From: Acidiferrobacteraceae bacterium
GTDB lineage: Bacteria; Pseudomonadota; Gammaproteobacteria; Acidiferrobacterales; Acidiferrobacteraceae
Assembly: GCA_027343725.1 (NCBI GenBank)
Contig: DAHWKH010000020.1
Coordinates: 1 to 30,437 of the forward strand
Length of the DNA stretch: 30,437 nucleotides
Reading direction: 5' to 3'
The notes beneath the pieces were generated by a model, which was not told where the DNA came from, made no database searches, and worked only from the letters and a program-made list of their open reading frames with translations. Made by a program: the position numbers and the translations under genes. Shown one piece after another: positions 14,543 to 22,018 of the stretch. Position 1 is the stretch's first letter, and every line of letters starts with the position of its first letter.

Positions 14543-15043
14543 ATGCGAGCCCTGCTCAAATTGTTCCTCGATATCGGCCTGCTCTGGGGGCGCCCGCAGG
14601 ATTTGCCGGCCTCGCGCAGTCTGCCGATCGTGACCGCGGGTCTTGCGTTTGCCACCAACTACGCAGTCGACACGGGCTTCGCCCATAACGCCGCCCGGAT
14701 CGGTTTCGCGGCCACCCAGACCGCTTTGCTGGGCCTGTGGGTGGCCCTGGTGCTGGCGATTCGCCGCCACCGCCACCGGTACGGGCAGACGATCGCCGCC
14801 GTCTACGGCAGCAACGTCCTCATCAATCTCGTCACCTGGCCATTGTCGTTCGGCCGCGGTTTCGGGGCCGAGGGGTCCGAGATCCTCGCGATCGCGCTTG
14901 CGGTCTGGTTCGTGGCGGTGATTACCAAGATTCTCTGGCACGCCCTCGAGCTGCCGCTTTACCTGAGCGCGCTCATCAGCGTCACCGGCATCATCGCGAG
15001 CGGCTGGGTCCTGATCAGCGCCTTTCCGCTCCCCAAGACCTGA
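14543..15043 (+). CDS. Hypothetical four-helix membrane protein upstream of mpl
   Basis: A 166-residue hydrophobic protein with about four membrane helices (around residues 28-50, 56-74, 84-100 and 110-160 with a break). The ends are short and hydrophilic, and a basic HRHRYGQ loop lies after helix 2. The pattern resembles small uncharacterised Yip1-like membrane proteins of gammaproteobacteria, but I cannot assign a family with confidence. Its TGA overlaps the mpl ATG (TGATG at 15041-15045), so the two are translationally coupled. A cell-envelope role would suit the link to peptidoglycan recycling; that is inference. Confidence 0.7.
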   Translation: MRALLKLFLDIGLLWGRPQDLPASRSLPIVTAGLAFATNYAVDTGFAHNAARIGFAATQTALLGLWVALVLAIRRHRHRYGQTIAAVYGSNVLINLVTWPLSFGRGFGAEGSEILAIALAVWFVAVITKILWHALELPLYLSALISVTGIIASGWVLISAFPLPKT

Positions 15044-16395
15044 TGCGCATCCACATCCTCGGCATCGCCGGCACGTTCATGGGGGGGCTCGCGTTGATCG
15101 CGCGCGCCGCCGGCCACGAGGTCACGGGCGCCGATCACGCCGTCTATCCGCCGATGAGCGAGCAGCTGGCGGCGAGCGGCATCCCGGTGAGCGAGGGTTA
15201 TGAGACCCTCCCCGCGGTGCGCCCGGACATGGTCGTGATCGGCAACGCCCTCTCGCGCGGCCAGGGCGTCATCGAACAGGTCTTGAACGAGGGCCTGCCC
15301 TACGTCTCCGGGCCGCAGTGGCTTGCCGAGCACGTGCTGTCCTCGCGGTTCGTGGTGGCGGTCGCCGGCACCCACGGCAAGACCACGGTCACGAGCCTCA
15401 TCGCCTGGATCCTCGAGGACGCCGGTCTCGCCCCCGGCTTCCTGGTGGGCGGCGTGCCCCTGAACTTCGGCCTCTCGGCCCGGCTCACCGACTCCCCGCT
15501 GTTCGTGATCGAGGCCGACGAGTACGACACCGCGTTTTTCGACAAGCGCGCCAAGTTCATCCACTACCGGCCGCGGGTCGCGGTGCTGAACAATCTCGAG
15601 TACGACCATGCGGATATCTACCCCGACCTCGCCGCCATCACGCGCCAGTTCGCGCACTGGTTGCGCACCATCCCCGGCAGCGGCCGACTCATCGTCCACG
15701 ACCCCGATGCGGCGCTCGCGGGCGTCCTGAAGGAGGGGGTCTGGACCCCGGTCGAGACCTTCGGCTCGGCCGCGGGCTGGCAGGCCGAGCCGCTCGTGCC
15801 CGACGGCAGCCGCTTCCGTGTGCGCTTCGCCGGGAGCGAGCAGGGGGTCGTCGAATGGTCTCTCATCGGCGAGCACAACATCGCCAACGCGCTCGCGGCG
15901 ATCGCCGCGGCGCGCGCATCGGGCGTGCCGCCGGCGCTCGCGATCCGCGCATTGAGCCGCTTTGCCGGCATCAAGCGCCGGCTCGAGGTGCGCGGCGAGG
16001 CCGCCGGGGTTGTCGTCTACGATGACTTCGCCCACCATCCGACGGCCATCAGGACCACGCTTGCGGCCTTGAAGGCGCGCGTCGGGGCGCAACGCGTGCT
16101 CGCGGTGCTCGAGCCGCGTTCCCAGACCATGCGCCGGGGCGTGCACCGCGAGGCCCTGGCGCCTGCGCTGACGCAGGCCGACGCGGTCTACGTCTTCGCG
16201 CCCGCCGACATCGGCTGGGACGTGCAGGCGGCGCTCACGCCGCTCGGATCGCGCGCCCGGCTCTACCACCGGCACGAGGATCTCCTCGCCACCCTGAAGG
16301 CCGACGCGCGCCCGGGCGACCATGTCGTGATCATGAGTAACGGCGGCTTCGCGGGCCTCCACGGGCGGCTGCTCGCGGCGCTTGCTACATCTTGA
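15043..16395 (+). CDS. mpl: UDP-MurNAc:L-Ala-gamma-D-Glu-meso-DAP ligase
   Basis: A 450-residue Mur ligase that reattaches the recycled murein tripeptide L-Ala-gamma-D-Glu-mDAP to UDP-MurNAc in the cytoplasm. The N-terminal Rossmann domain begins MRIHILGIAGTFMGGLALI, a pattern that separates Mpl from MurC. The ATP loop is GTHGKTT (109-115). EADEYDTAFFDKRAKF and NLEYDHADIY are typical Mpl central-domain motifs, followed by GEHNIANALAAI and DDFAHHPTAI. The length matches E. coli Mpl (457). The start overlaps the preceding membrane gene's stop. The last 11 bp overlap the convergent cNMP-binding gene. Confidence 0.95.
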   Translation: MRIHILGIAGTFMGGLALIARAAGHEVTGADHAVYPPMSEQLAASGIPVSEGYETLPAVRPDMVVIGNALSRGQGVIEQVLNEGLPYVSGPQWLAEHVLSSRFVVAVAGTHGKTTVTSLIAWILEDAGLAPGFLVGGVPLNFGLSARLTDSPLFVIEADEYDTAFFDKRAKFIHYRPRVAVLNNLEYDHADIYPDLAAITRQFAHWLRTIPGSGRLIVHDPDAALAGVLKEGVWTPVETFGSAAGWQAEPLVPDGSRFRVRFAGSEQGVVEWSLIGEHNIANALAAIAAARASGVPPALAIRALSRFAGIKRRLEVRGEAAGVVVYDDFAHHPTAIRTTLAALKARVGAQRVLAVLEPRSQTMRRGVHREALAPALTQADAVYVFAPADIGWDVQAALTPLGSRARLYHRHEDLLATLKADARPGDHVVIMSNGGFAGLHGRLLAALATS

Positions 16396-16876
16396 GGCCG
16401 CCGTGGATGTACTGGGAGAAGCGCGCCACGTCGTTGCTGACGCGCCGGAACAGGTGGTCGAGGCTGATGACCGCGTGCTCCAGGAGGTTCACCGCGATAT
16501 ACGGGTGCTCGACCCGCATGCGCTTGTACTTGGCGCGTGACAGCAACAGCACACGCGTATCGTCGGACTTGGCGCGCATGCGCGCCGAGCGCGGCTTGCG
16601 GTCGAAAAACGACATCTCCCCCATGAGCTCGCCCTCGGTCATGCGCCCGACCTCGTGCTCCTGGCCGCCGTCATCGTAATAGAGGGCCACCTCGCCCTTG
16701 ACCACGAAATACAGGGCCTCGCCCACCTCGCCGATGTCGGCGATGACGGCGTTCTTTTTGAACTGGATGAGCTCCGTGTACTCGAGGAGCGTTTCGACCT
16801 CTTTGATGGTGAGCGATTCACACAGATACTGGTGGGTCAAAAACTCGGCCAGCTCGACCTTGGACTTGCTACTCAT
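16385..16876 (-). CDS. Cyclic-nucleotide-binding domain protein, no DNA-binding domain
   Basis: 163 residues. A single cNMP-binding (Crp/PKA-type) domain occupies about 25-135: strands with NAVIADIGEVGEALYFVVKG, then the phosphate-binding cassette GEMSFFDRKPRSARMRA with the expected Glu and Arg. The C-terminal helices (LLEHAVISLDHLFRRVSNDV) are short, and there is no helix-turn-helix, so it is not a Crp/Fnr-type transcription factor. Such stand-alone domains may sense cAMP or c-di-GMP and act through partners. ATG 16876 is preceded by GGAG at 7 nt; an upstream frame from 16930 lacks support. It is divergent from dsbA, with an inverted repeat in the shared control region. Confidence 0.83.
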   Translation of the reverse strand: MSSKSKVELAEFLTHQYLCESLTIKEVETLLEYTELIQFKKNAVIADIGEVGEALYFVVKGEVALYYDDGGQEHEVGRMTEGELMGEMSFFDRKPRSARMRAKSDDTRVLLLSRAKYKRMRVEHPYIAVNLLEHAVISLDHLFRRVSNDVARFSQYIHGGLKM

Positions 16877-16897
16877 AACCCGACTCCGCAACGCGCC

Positions 16898-16914
16898 GGC
16901 GCTAGGATAGCGCC
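16898..16914. promoter_or_regulatory. 7-3-7 inverted repeat between the cNMP-binding gene and dsbA
   Basis: GGCGCTA-GGA-TAGCGCC is a perfect inverted repeat with a 3-nt centre, 22 bases before the start of the minus-strand gene. It could be an operator for either gene or a short leader hairpin. For dsbA, a weak -10-like TACACT lies at 16940-16945 with no clear -35. Confidence 0.35.
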
Positions 16915-16980
16915 CGCCCGCACGGAACACAAAAGCGGCTACACTAGGGGCGGCACCTATCTACACGGGAGACACGTCCT

Positions 16981-17616
16981 ATGAGAAACACCGGTATCCT
17001 GGTCCTGGGTCTGATCCTGGCCTGCGCGCCGATCGCGGCCTTCGCAAGCGGCGTCGAGAGCCTCGAGTACGTGCGCGTGAGCCCGCCGCAGCCCACCCCG
17101 CCCGGCCCCAAGGTGGCGGTGACAGAGGTCTTCTGGTATGGCTGCCCGCATTGTTTCCACCTCCAGCCGATCCTCAATCGGTGGCTCGCACACAAGCCCA
17201 AGGACGTGGCCTTCAGTCGCCAGGCCGCGGCCATCAGCCCCTATTGGTTGCCGCAGGCGCGGGCGTTTTTCGCGTTCAAGACCCTGGGACTCGTGCCGGC
17301 CTTGCACGACAAGTTCTTCAACGCCATCCACATCCACCACGAGGTCCTCGACAACGCCGCCAGCATCTCGCGTTGGGTCGCGGCCCACAGCCGCGTGAGC
17401 GCCGCGCGTTTTCGCAAGGTCTACGAGTCGTTCGCCGTCTCGCTCGCGGTGCGCAAGGCGCGCCAGCAGCAGACCGCGGAGGACATCCACTCGGTGCCGA
17501 CCTTCATCGTCGGCGGCCGATATCGCACCAACCCGAGTCTCGCCGGCGGCCGGCGCCAGCTCATGCGCGTGGTTGACTACCTGGTCCGCAAGGTGCGCCG
17601 CAGCCAAAGCCATTGA
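16981..17616 (+). CDS. dsbA: Periplasmic thiol:disulfide oxidoreductase DsbA
   Basis: 211 residues. A cleavable signal peptide (about 1-22, GILVLGLILACAPIAAFA) sends it to the periplasm, where it introduces disulfide bonds. The thioredoxin-fold active site is C55-P-H-C58 in EVFWYGCPHCFHLQP, identical to the CPHC of E. coli DsbA. An alpha-helical insertion follows, and the cis-proline loop is SVPTFIVGGRY. ATG 16981 has GGGAGA about 9 nt upstream. The reoxidising partner DsbB is not in view. The acetolactate synthase-like gene begins 2 nt after its stop. Confidence 0.93.
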   Translation: MRNTGILVLGLILACAPIAAFASGVESLEYVRVSPPQPTPPGPKVAVTEVFWYGCPHCFHLQPILNRWLAHKPKDVAFSRQAAAISPYWLPQARAFFAFKTLGLVPALHDKFFNAIHIHHEVLDNAASISRWVAAHSRVSAARFRKVYESFAVSLAVRKARQQQTAEDIHSVPTFIVGGRYRTNPSLAGGRRQLMRVVDYLVRKVRRSQSH

Positions 17617-17618
17617 CG

Positions 17619-19250
17619 ATGAACGCCTCCGAGCTGTTCGTGCGCTGCCTCGAGAACGAGGGTGTCGAGTACATCTTCGGGATCCCGGGCGAGGAAAACC
17701 TGGGGCTCATGGATGCCTTGCTCGACTCCCCCATTCGCTTCGTCACCACCCGTCACGAACAGGGCGCTGCGTTCATGGCCGATGTCTACGGGCGCCTCAC
17801 GCACCGCCCGGGCGTGTGTCTTGCGACTCTCGGCCCCGGGGCCACGAACCTCGTCACGGGGGTTGCCGACGCCACCATGGACCGCGCGCCGCTCGTGGCG
17901 ATTGCCGGCCAGGCCTCGACCCTGAGATTGCACAAGGAGTCGCATCAGGTCCTGAATCTCGTCAATCTGTTCGCGCCGATCACGAAATATGCGGTGCAGG
18001 TGCTCGAACCGGAGATCGTGACCGAGGTGGTGCGCAAGGCGTTCAAGCTCGCGAGCATCGAAAAGCCCGGGGCGTGCTTCATCGATTTCCCGGAGAACGT
18101 CGCCGCCCAGCCGGCCAGCGGCGCGCCCCTCAAGGTGCAGGCCGCGCCCGCGCCCTATCCGTCGGCCTCGTGCGTCGCCGAGGCCGCGAGCGTGATCAAA
18201 GACGCGCACTATCCGCTCATCATGGCCGGCAACGGCGTGATCCGCGGGCATGGGTGCGAGGCCCTGCAGGCGTTCGCGGAAGCGCTCCAGATCCCGGTGG
18301 CCACGACCTTCATGGCCAAGGGTGCGATCCCCGGATCCCACCCCCTGAGCCTCGGTACCGTGGGACTGCAGGCCCATGACTATGTCTCCTGCGGTTTCGA
18401 CCGCGCGGACGTCATCATTTGCGTAGGCTACGATCTCGTCGAGTATCCCCCGGCGCTGTGGCACAAGACCGCGGATCGGCGGATCGTGCACATCGATCTG
18501 CGCGCGGCCGAGGTGGACGCGCACTACATCGTGACCGCGGGCGTCATTGGGGATTACGCCGCCACCCTCCCGGCGATCGCCGCGCGCCTGGACGGGCAGC
18601 GCGCCAACGCCTCGCTTGCGCTGCGCGACCTCATTCGCCGCGAACTGGCGGCGTTTCGCGACGCGCCGGCGTTTCCGCTGAAGCCGCAGCGCATCGTCGC
18701 CGATTTGCGCCAGGCGCTGGCCGCCGACGACATCGTGGTGTGCGACGTGGGGGCGCACAAGCTGTGGATGGCGCGTCTCTACGACGCCGAGCGGCCCAAC
18801 ACCTGCATCATCTCGAACGGTTTCGCGAGCATGGGCATCGCCGTTCCGGGCGCGGTGGCGGCGGCGCTCGCCGCGCCCGGGCGCCACGTCGTTGCCGTGA
18901 CCGGTGACGCCGGGTTTCTGATGAATTCCCAGGAAATCGAGACCGCCATGCGCCTGTCTCTCGCGCTCGTCATCCTCATATGGAATGACAACTGTTACGG
19001 TCTCATCGAATGGAAGCAAAAGCTCCACTACGGGCGCACGGGCCACGTGCGTTTCACGAACCCCGATTTTGTGCAGTACGCGCAGTCATTCGGGGCCCGC
19101 GGATGCCGCATCGAGCGCGCCGAGGACCTCCTCCCGGCGCTCGCGGAGGCGCTTGCTTCGCCCACCGTCACGGTCATCGACTGCCCCGTCGATTACACCG
19201 AAAACATCCGCCTGACCGAGGCCCTGGGACAGCTCGTCTGCCCGACGTGA
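17619..19250 (+). CDS. Acetolactate synthase large subunit-like TPP enzyme
   Basis: 543 residues of the thiamine-diphosphate-dependent acetolactate synthase family. The catalytic Glu is E47 in TTRHEQGAAFMADVYGR, followed by LATLGPGATNLVTGVADA. The TPP/Mg motif in the C-terminal domain is GDAGFLMNSQEIETAMR...NDNCYG, a slight variant of GDG. It condenses two pyruvates to acetolactate or a related 2-oxo acid ligation. It is shorter than IlvB/IlvI and no ilvN-type regulatory subunit is adjacent, so a catabolic (AlsS-like) or stand-alone enzyme is more likely than the branched-chain pathway enzyme. The exact substrate is uncertain. ATG 17619 is preferred to TTG 17613, which overlaps the dsbA stop. 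Confidence 0.82.
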   Translation: MNASELFVRCLENEGVEYIFGIPGEENLGLMDALLDSPIRFVTTRHEQGAAFMADVYGRLTHRPGVCLATLGPGATNLVTGVADATMDRAPLVAIAGQASTLRLHKESHQVLNLVNLFAPITKYAVQVLEPEIVTEVVRKAFKLASIEKPGACFIDFPENVAAQPASGAPLKVQAAPAPYPSASCVAEAASVIKDAHYPLIMAGNGVIRGHGCEALQAFAEALQIPVATTFMAKGAIPGSHPLSLGTVGLQAHDYVSCGFDRADVIICVGYDLVEYPPALWHKTADRRIVHIDLRAAEVDAHYIVTAGVIGDYAATLPAIAARLDGQRANASLALRDLIRRELAAFRDAPAFPLKPQRIVADLRQALAADDIVVCDVGAHKLWMARLYDAERPNTCIISNGFASMGIAVPGAVAAALAAPGRHVVAVTGDAGFLMNSQEIETAMRLSLALVILIWNDNCYGLIEWKQKLHYGRTGHVRFTNPDFVQYAQSFGARGCRIERAEDLLPALAEALASPTVTVIDCPVDYTENIRLTEALGQLVCPT

Positions 19251-19252
19251 GG

Positions 19253-19474
19253 TCAGCGGCGCCTCCCGCGCGCGACCCATAGGAAACCCCCCGCCACGAT
19301 CATCCCGGCCCCGACCCACAGGGGCCAGTCGATGTGGCGCCGCGTGCGCGCCGAGAGCGCGAGCGGCCCGAGTTGGGCGACCTTGGTTCGATGCGAGAGC
19401 GCCGTGGCCCCATAGGTCGTGCTCGCGACGCCTGCGATCATGAGGGCTGCGGCGAGGATGCGGACGCGATGCAT
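19253..19474 (-). CDS. Small two-helix membrane protein (DUF3185-like)
   Basis: 73 residues with two membrane helices (about 5-24 and 50-67) joined by a polar stretch, THRTK-like then VAQLGPLALSARTRRHI. A first helix ending AGVASTTYGA, a K-V-x-x-LGPL segment and a second helix ending in basic residues are shared by many small DUF3185-like proteobacterial membrane proteins. Function unknown. It converges with the acetolactate synthase-like gene two bases away. The ribosome binding site is not obvious, so the start is tentative. Confidence 0.6.
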   Translation of the reverse strand: MHRVRILAAALMIAGVASTTYGATALSHRTKVAQLGPLALSARTRRHIDWPLWVGAGMIVAGGFLWVARGRRR

Positions 19475-19572
19475 GAGAGGTCTTGTCCCGGAGTCCGTGA
19501 GCTTGTGTTCGCGGTGGGCTCACGATAGGCGGCGCCCCGGTTTCCGACAAGCCCCTTGCGGACGGGCAGCGG

Positions 19573-20343
19573 TCAGCGCCCGCGCATCCGCGCATCGAGC
19601 GCGCGCTCGCGCCGCCGGATGCGCACGCGCGCCCAGGCCGCGAGCCGTTGCCCGGGCGGGCGTCGCGCGAGGGCCTTCAAGGCCGCGAGCCGCTGGCCCT
19701 GGCGGGTGATGACCCCGCGGCGCGCCAGCGCGTGGGCCGGACCCAAGTGCAGGCCATAAGGCTGGGACGGCGTCACGGTGAGCCCCGCGCGCGTGCAATG
19801 CCGCCGCCAGGCGGCGTGCAGCCCCACGAGCCAGGCGCGCCGGTCCCAGGCGGGCCCGGGCGGCAGGAAGTCCGCGCCGCTCACGACCGGGAAACTCACG
19901 AGCGCATGGACGTGCGGGTTGCGCGGCCGGTCTGCATGGATATGCCAGTCGACGGCATGTCCGTGGCAGACGAATTCCGCCTCGAGAAAGCCGCGCACCA
20001 GATCGACACTGTCGCTGAGCGCGCGCGCCCGCGGAAGCGCGAGTAGGATCTCGCGCGCCAGGCGCGCGTTCACGCGGGTCAGGCGCGCCTCGAGCGCGTT
20101 CCAAAAGCGCTCCGGGTCACGCCACGGCGGAAAGTCCCCCGGGGGCAGGCGGAACTCGGAAAAGACGAGCCCCGCTCGGCGCGTGAAGTCGAAGGAGCGC
20201 CCCAGGCGTTGGTCGTAGAGCCGCCGCCGGCCGCAATAGGCGGCCTGGCGCACGACGCTGTGTCCCTGGCCGCGGGAGACGGTCTTGACGAACAGGCCGG
20301 GCAGGGGGTGTCCCTCCGAATCCGCGATACCGGCGAGTATCAC
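19573..20343 (-). CDS. MobA/MobL-family (MobQ-type) conjugative relaxase
   Basis: A 256-residue relaxase domain that would nick DNA at an origin of transfer and bind its 5' end. The likely catalytic tyrosine is Y36 in GHSVVRQAAYCGRRRLYD, which matches KADY of RSF1010 MobA. The metal-binding histidines are H136, H144 and H146 in HIHADRPRNPHVHALV. Between them, NARLAREILLALPRA is the family's standard helix-strand. There is no helicase or primase extension, only a basic C-terminal tail (about 200-256). GTG 20343 is the most upstream start, since a TAA lies three codons before it. It is divergent from a coupling-protein ATPase 20 nt away. No oriT was identified. Confidence 0.85.
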   Translation of the reverse strand: MILAGIADSEGHPLPGLFVKTVSRGQGHSVVRQAAYCGRRRLYDQRLGRSFDFTRRAGLVFSEFRLPPGDFPPWRDPERFWNALEARLTRVNARLAREILLALPRARALSDSVDLVRGFLEAEFVCHGHAVDWHIHADRPRNPHVHALVSFPVVSGADFLPPGPAWDRRAWLVGLHAAWRRHCTRAGLTVTPSQPYGLHLGPAHALARRGVITRQGQRLAALKALARRPPGQRLAAWARVRIRRRERALDARMRGR

Positions 20344-20363
20344 GCGACGTTACGCTCGCGTCC

Positions 20364-21998
20364 ATGCGCAAAACGCCGAGGTCCGAGGGCGTCGATCCCT
20401 ATCGCCTGCGAAAGCGCGCCGACCGGCGTCGCCTGCGCGCCCTCTTCGCGGCCGGCGAGCGGCTCGAGGCCCAGGGCCTGCTCGATACCGGAGGCGCGGC
20501 CGCGCCGCGGCCGAGGTCCGCGGCATCGTCCTTGCAGCCCGTCTGGTCGGGGTCGGCGGGGCGCGTCCCCCTGCGGCGGGCATCCCGCGCCCCGAGGGCG
20601 CTCCGGCGCGCGGCCCGCCTGCTGCTTGCGCTCGCCTGGCCGTGGACCGCGTTCTTCCGGGCGCGCGCCGCCTGCGTGCCTCGCCTGCGGCCGCCGGGCC
20701 TTGCGATCTGGCTCGGCGAGGCCACGGGCCTCATCCCGCAACGCGCGGGCCTGATCGGGCGCGGGCGCTCGGCGGTCCTGACGGCGGCCGATCTCGGCCA
20801 GAACCTGCTGGTCCTCGGCGGCATCGGTTCCGGGAAGACCACGTCCGTGATCCAGCCGATCCTTCTGCAATGCCTCGCCCAGGGCATCGGCGGCCTCGTC
20901 TTCGATGTGAAAGGGGACTTCGGGGTCGCCGCCGCGGCGCTTGCGCGCGCCGCCGGACGCACGCTCACGGTGATCGGTCCCAAACGCCGCGCCTTCCATC
21001 TCCTGCGCGGGCTGACCCCGGAGGCCGCCGCGGGTTTTCTGAAGTCCGCGCTTTTGCTCTCGGGGACGCCCCCCGATCCCTTCTGGACCGACACCGCGGT
21101 CGAATTGTGCCGCAACGCCCTCGGGGTGCTGTCCTTCCTGCCCGAGTATTACACCCTGAACGGCCTCTACGACTACCTCTTTCATGACGACGCCCGCGCG
21201 CGCCTGGATCGGATCGTGCGCGCGGAGGCGCCCGGTCTGAGCCCGCAGGCGCTGCGGCTCCTGCGCAGCTATCAGGCCTATCACGAGGGGGTGTTCACGC
21301 GCTTCGACGCGAAAGTGGCGTCCGGCGTCCTCGCGAGCGTCGCGCAGGTCCTCACACCGTTCACCCACCCCGATCTCGTGGACGCCTTCTGCCCGCAGAC
21401 CGACGTCCCCGGGATGGAGGCGCTCGCGCGCTCCGAGCTCTTGCTCGTCGATCTCCCGCTCGCCGTCTGGGGCATGGGCGCCAAGGTCGTTTACACCTTT
21501 CTGAAGCTGCGCTTCTTTCAGTACATGCAGCGCCGCAGCGCGCGCGAGCGGGCCCACCCCTTGCTCTTTCTATGCGACGAATACCAGGAGATCGTGAGCG
21601 CCAACAAGGACGGCTTGTCGGACTTGAGTTTCTGGGACAAGGCCCGCGCCTTCGGGACCCTCGGGGTCGTCTCGGCGCAGTCGGTGGCGAGCGTCTACGC
21701 CGCGCTCGGGGATCGCGACCTCGCCGACACCCTCTTGCAGAACTTCCGCCAGAAGCTGTGTCTGCGCACGGAGGATCCCCACACCCTGCGCTTGTGGGAG
21801 GCGCTGTTCGCGCAGCGCGCGCCCGCCGCCCGCCATGACCCCCTGATCCCGCCGCGCCTCATCCGGAGGCTCCACCCGCGCCAGGCGCTGGCGGTGCTCA
21901 CGATCGCGGGGCAGGCGGTCGAGGACGTCATCGATCTGCCAGCCGTGTTCGTGGACCCGGGCGAAGAGGGGATGCCGGCGCGAAGCGGTGTCCGCTAG
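20364..21998 (+). CDS. VirD4/TraD-type coupling ATPase (T4CP)
   Basis: 544 residues. Walker A GGIGSGKT (152-159) follows LGQNLLVLGG, and Walker B is LLFLCDEYQE (Asp 405-Glu 406). The arrangement, including GLVFDVKGDFG after Walker A, FWTDTAVELCRNAL, VVSAQSVASVY and the TraM-recognition-like LLQNFRQKLCLRTED, identifies a type IV coupling protein that feeds relaxase-bound DNA to a secretion channel. The N-terminus is very basic and shows at most one short hydrophobic stretch (about 87-99), unlike the two helices of VirD4. No mating-pair genes lie in the window. The start lacks an evident ribosome binding site. Confidence 0.83.
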   Translation: MRKTPRSEGVDPYRLRKRADRRRLRALFAAGERLEAQGLLDTGGAAAPRPRSAASSLQPVWSGSAGRVPLRRASRAPRALRRAARLLLALAWPWTAFFRARAACVPRLRPPGLAIWLGEATGLIPQRAGLIGRGRSAVLTAADLGQNLLVLGGIGSGKTTSVIQPILLQCLAQGIGGLVFDVKGDFGVAAAALARAAGRTLTVIGPKRRAFHLLRGLTPEAAAGFLKSALLLSGTPPDPFWTDTAVELCRNALGVLSFLPEYYTLNGLYDYLFHDDARARLDRIVRAEAPGLSPQALRLLRSYQAYHEGVFTRFDAKVASGVLASVAQVLTPFTHPDLVDAFCPQTDVPGMEALARSELLLVDLPLAVWGMGAKVVYTFLKLRFFQYMQRRSARERAHPLLFLCDEYQEIVSANKDGLSDLSFWDKARAFGTLGVVSAQSVASVYAALGDRDLADTLLQNFRQKLCLRTEDPHTLRLWEALFAQRAPAARHDPLIPPRLIRRLHPRQALAVLTIAGQAVEDVIDLPAVFVDPGEEGMPARSGVR

Positions 21999-22018
21999 CA
22001 TGGGGCGAGGAGGTGGCC

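Noticed and set aside
14959..16362. 467-codon minus-strand frame
   Set aside because: Antisense shadow of mpl.
19475..19572. Attachment site or oriT flanking the relaxase
   Set aside because: No tRNA, integrase, or direct repeat shared with the other flank could be found by eye.
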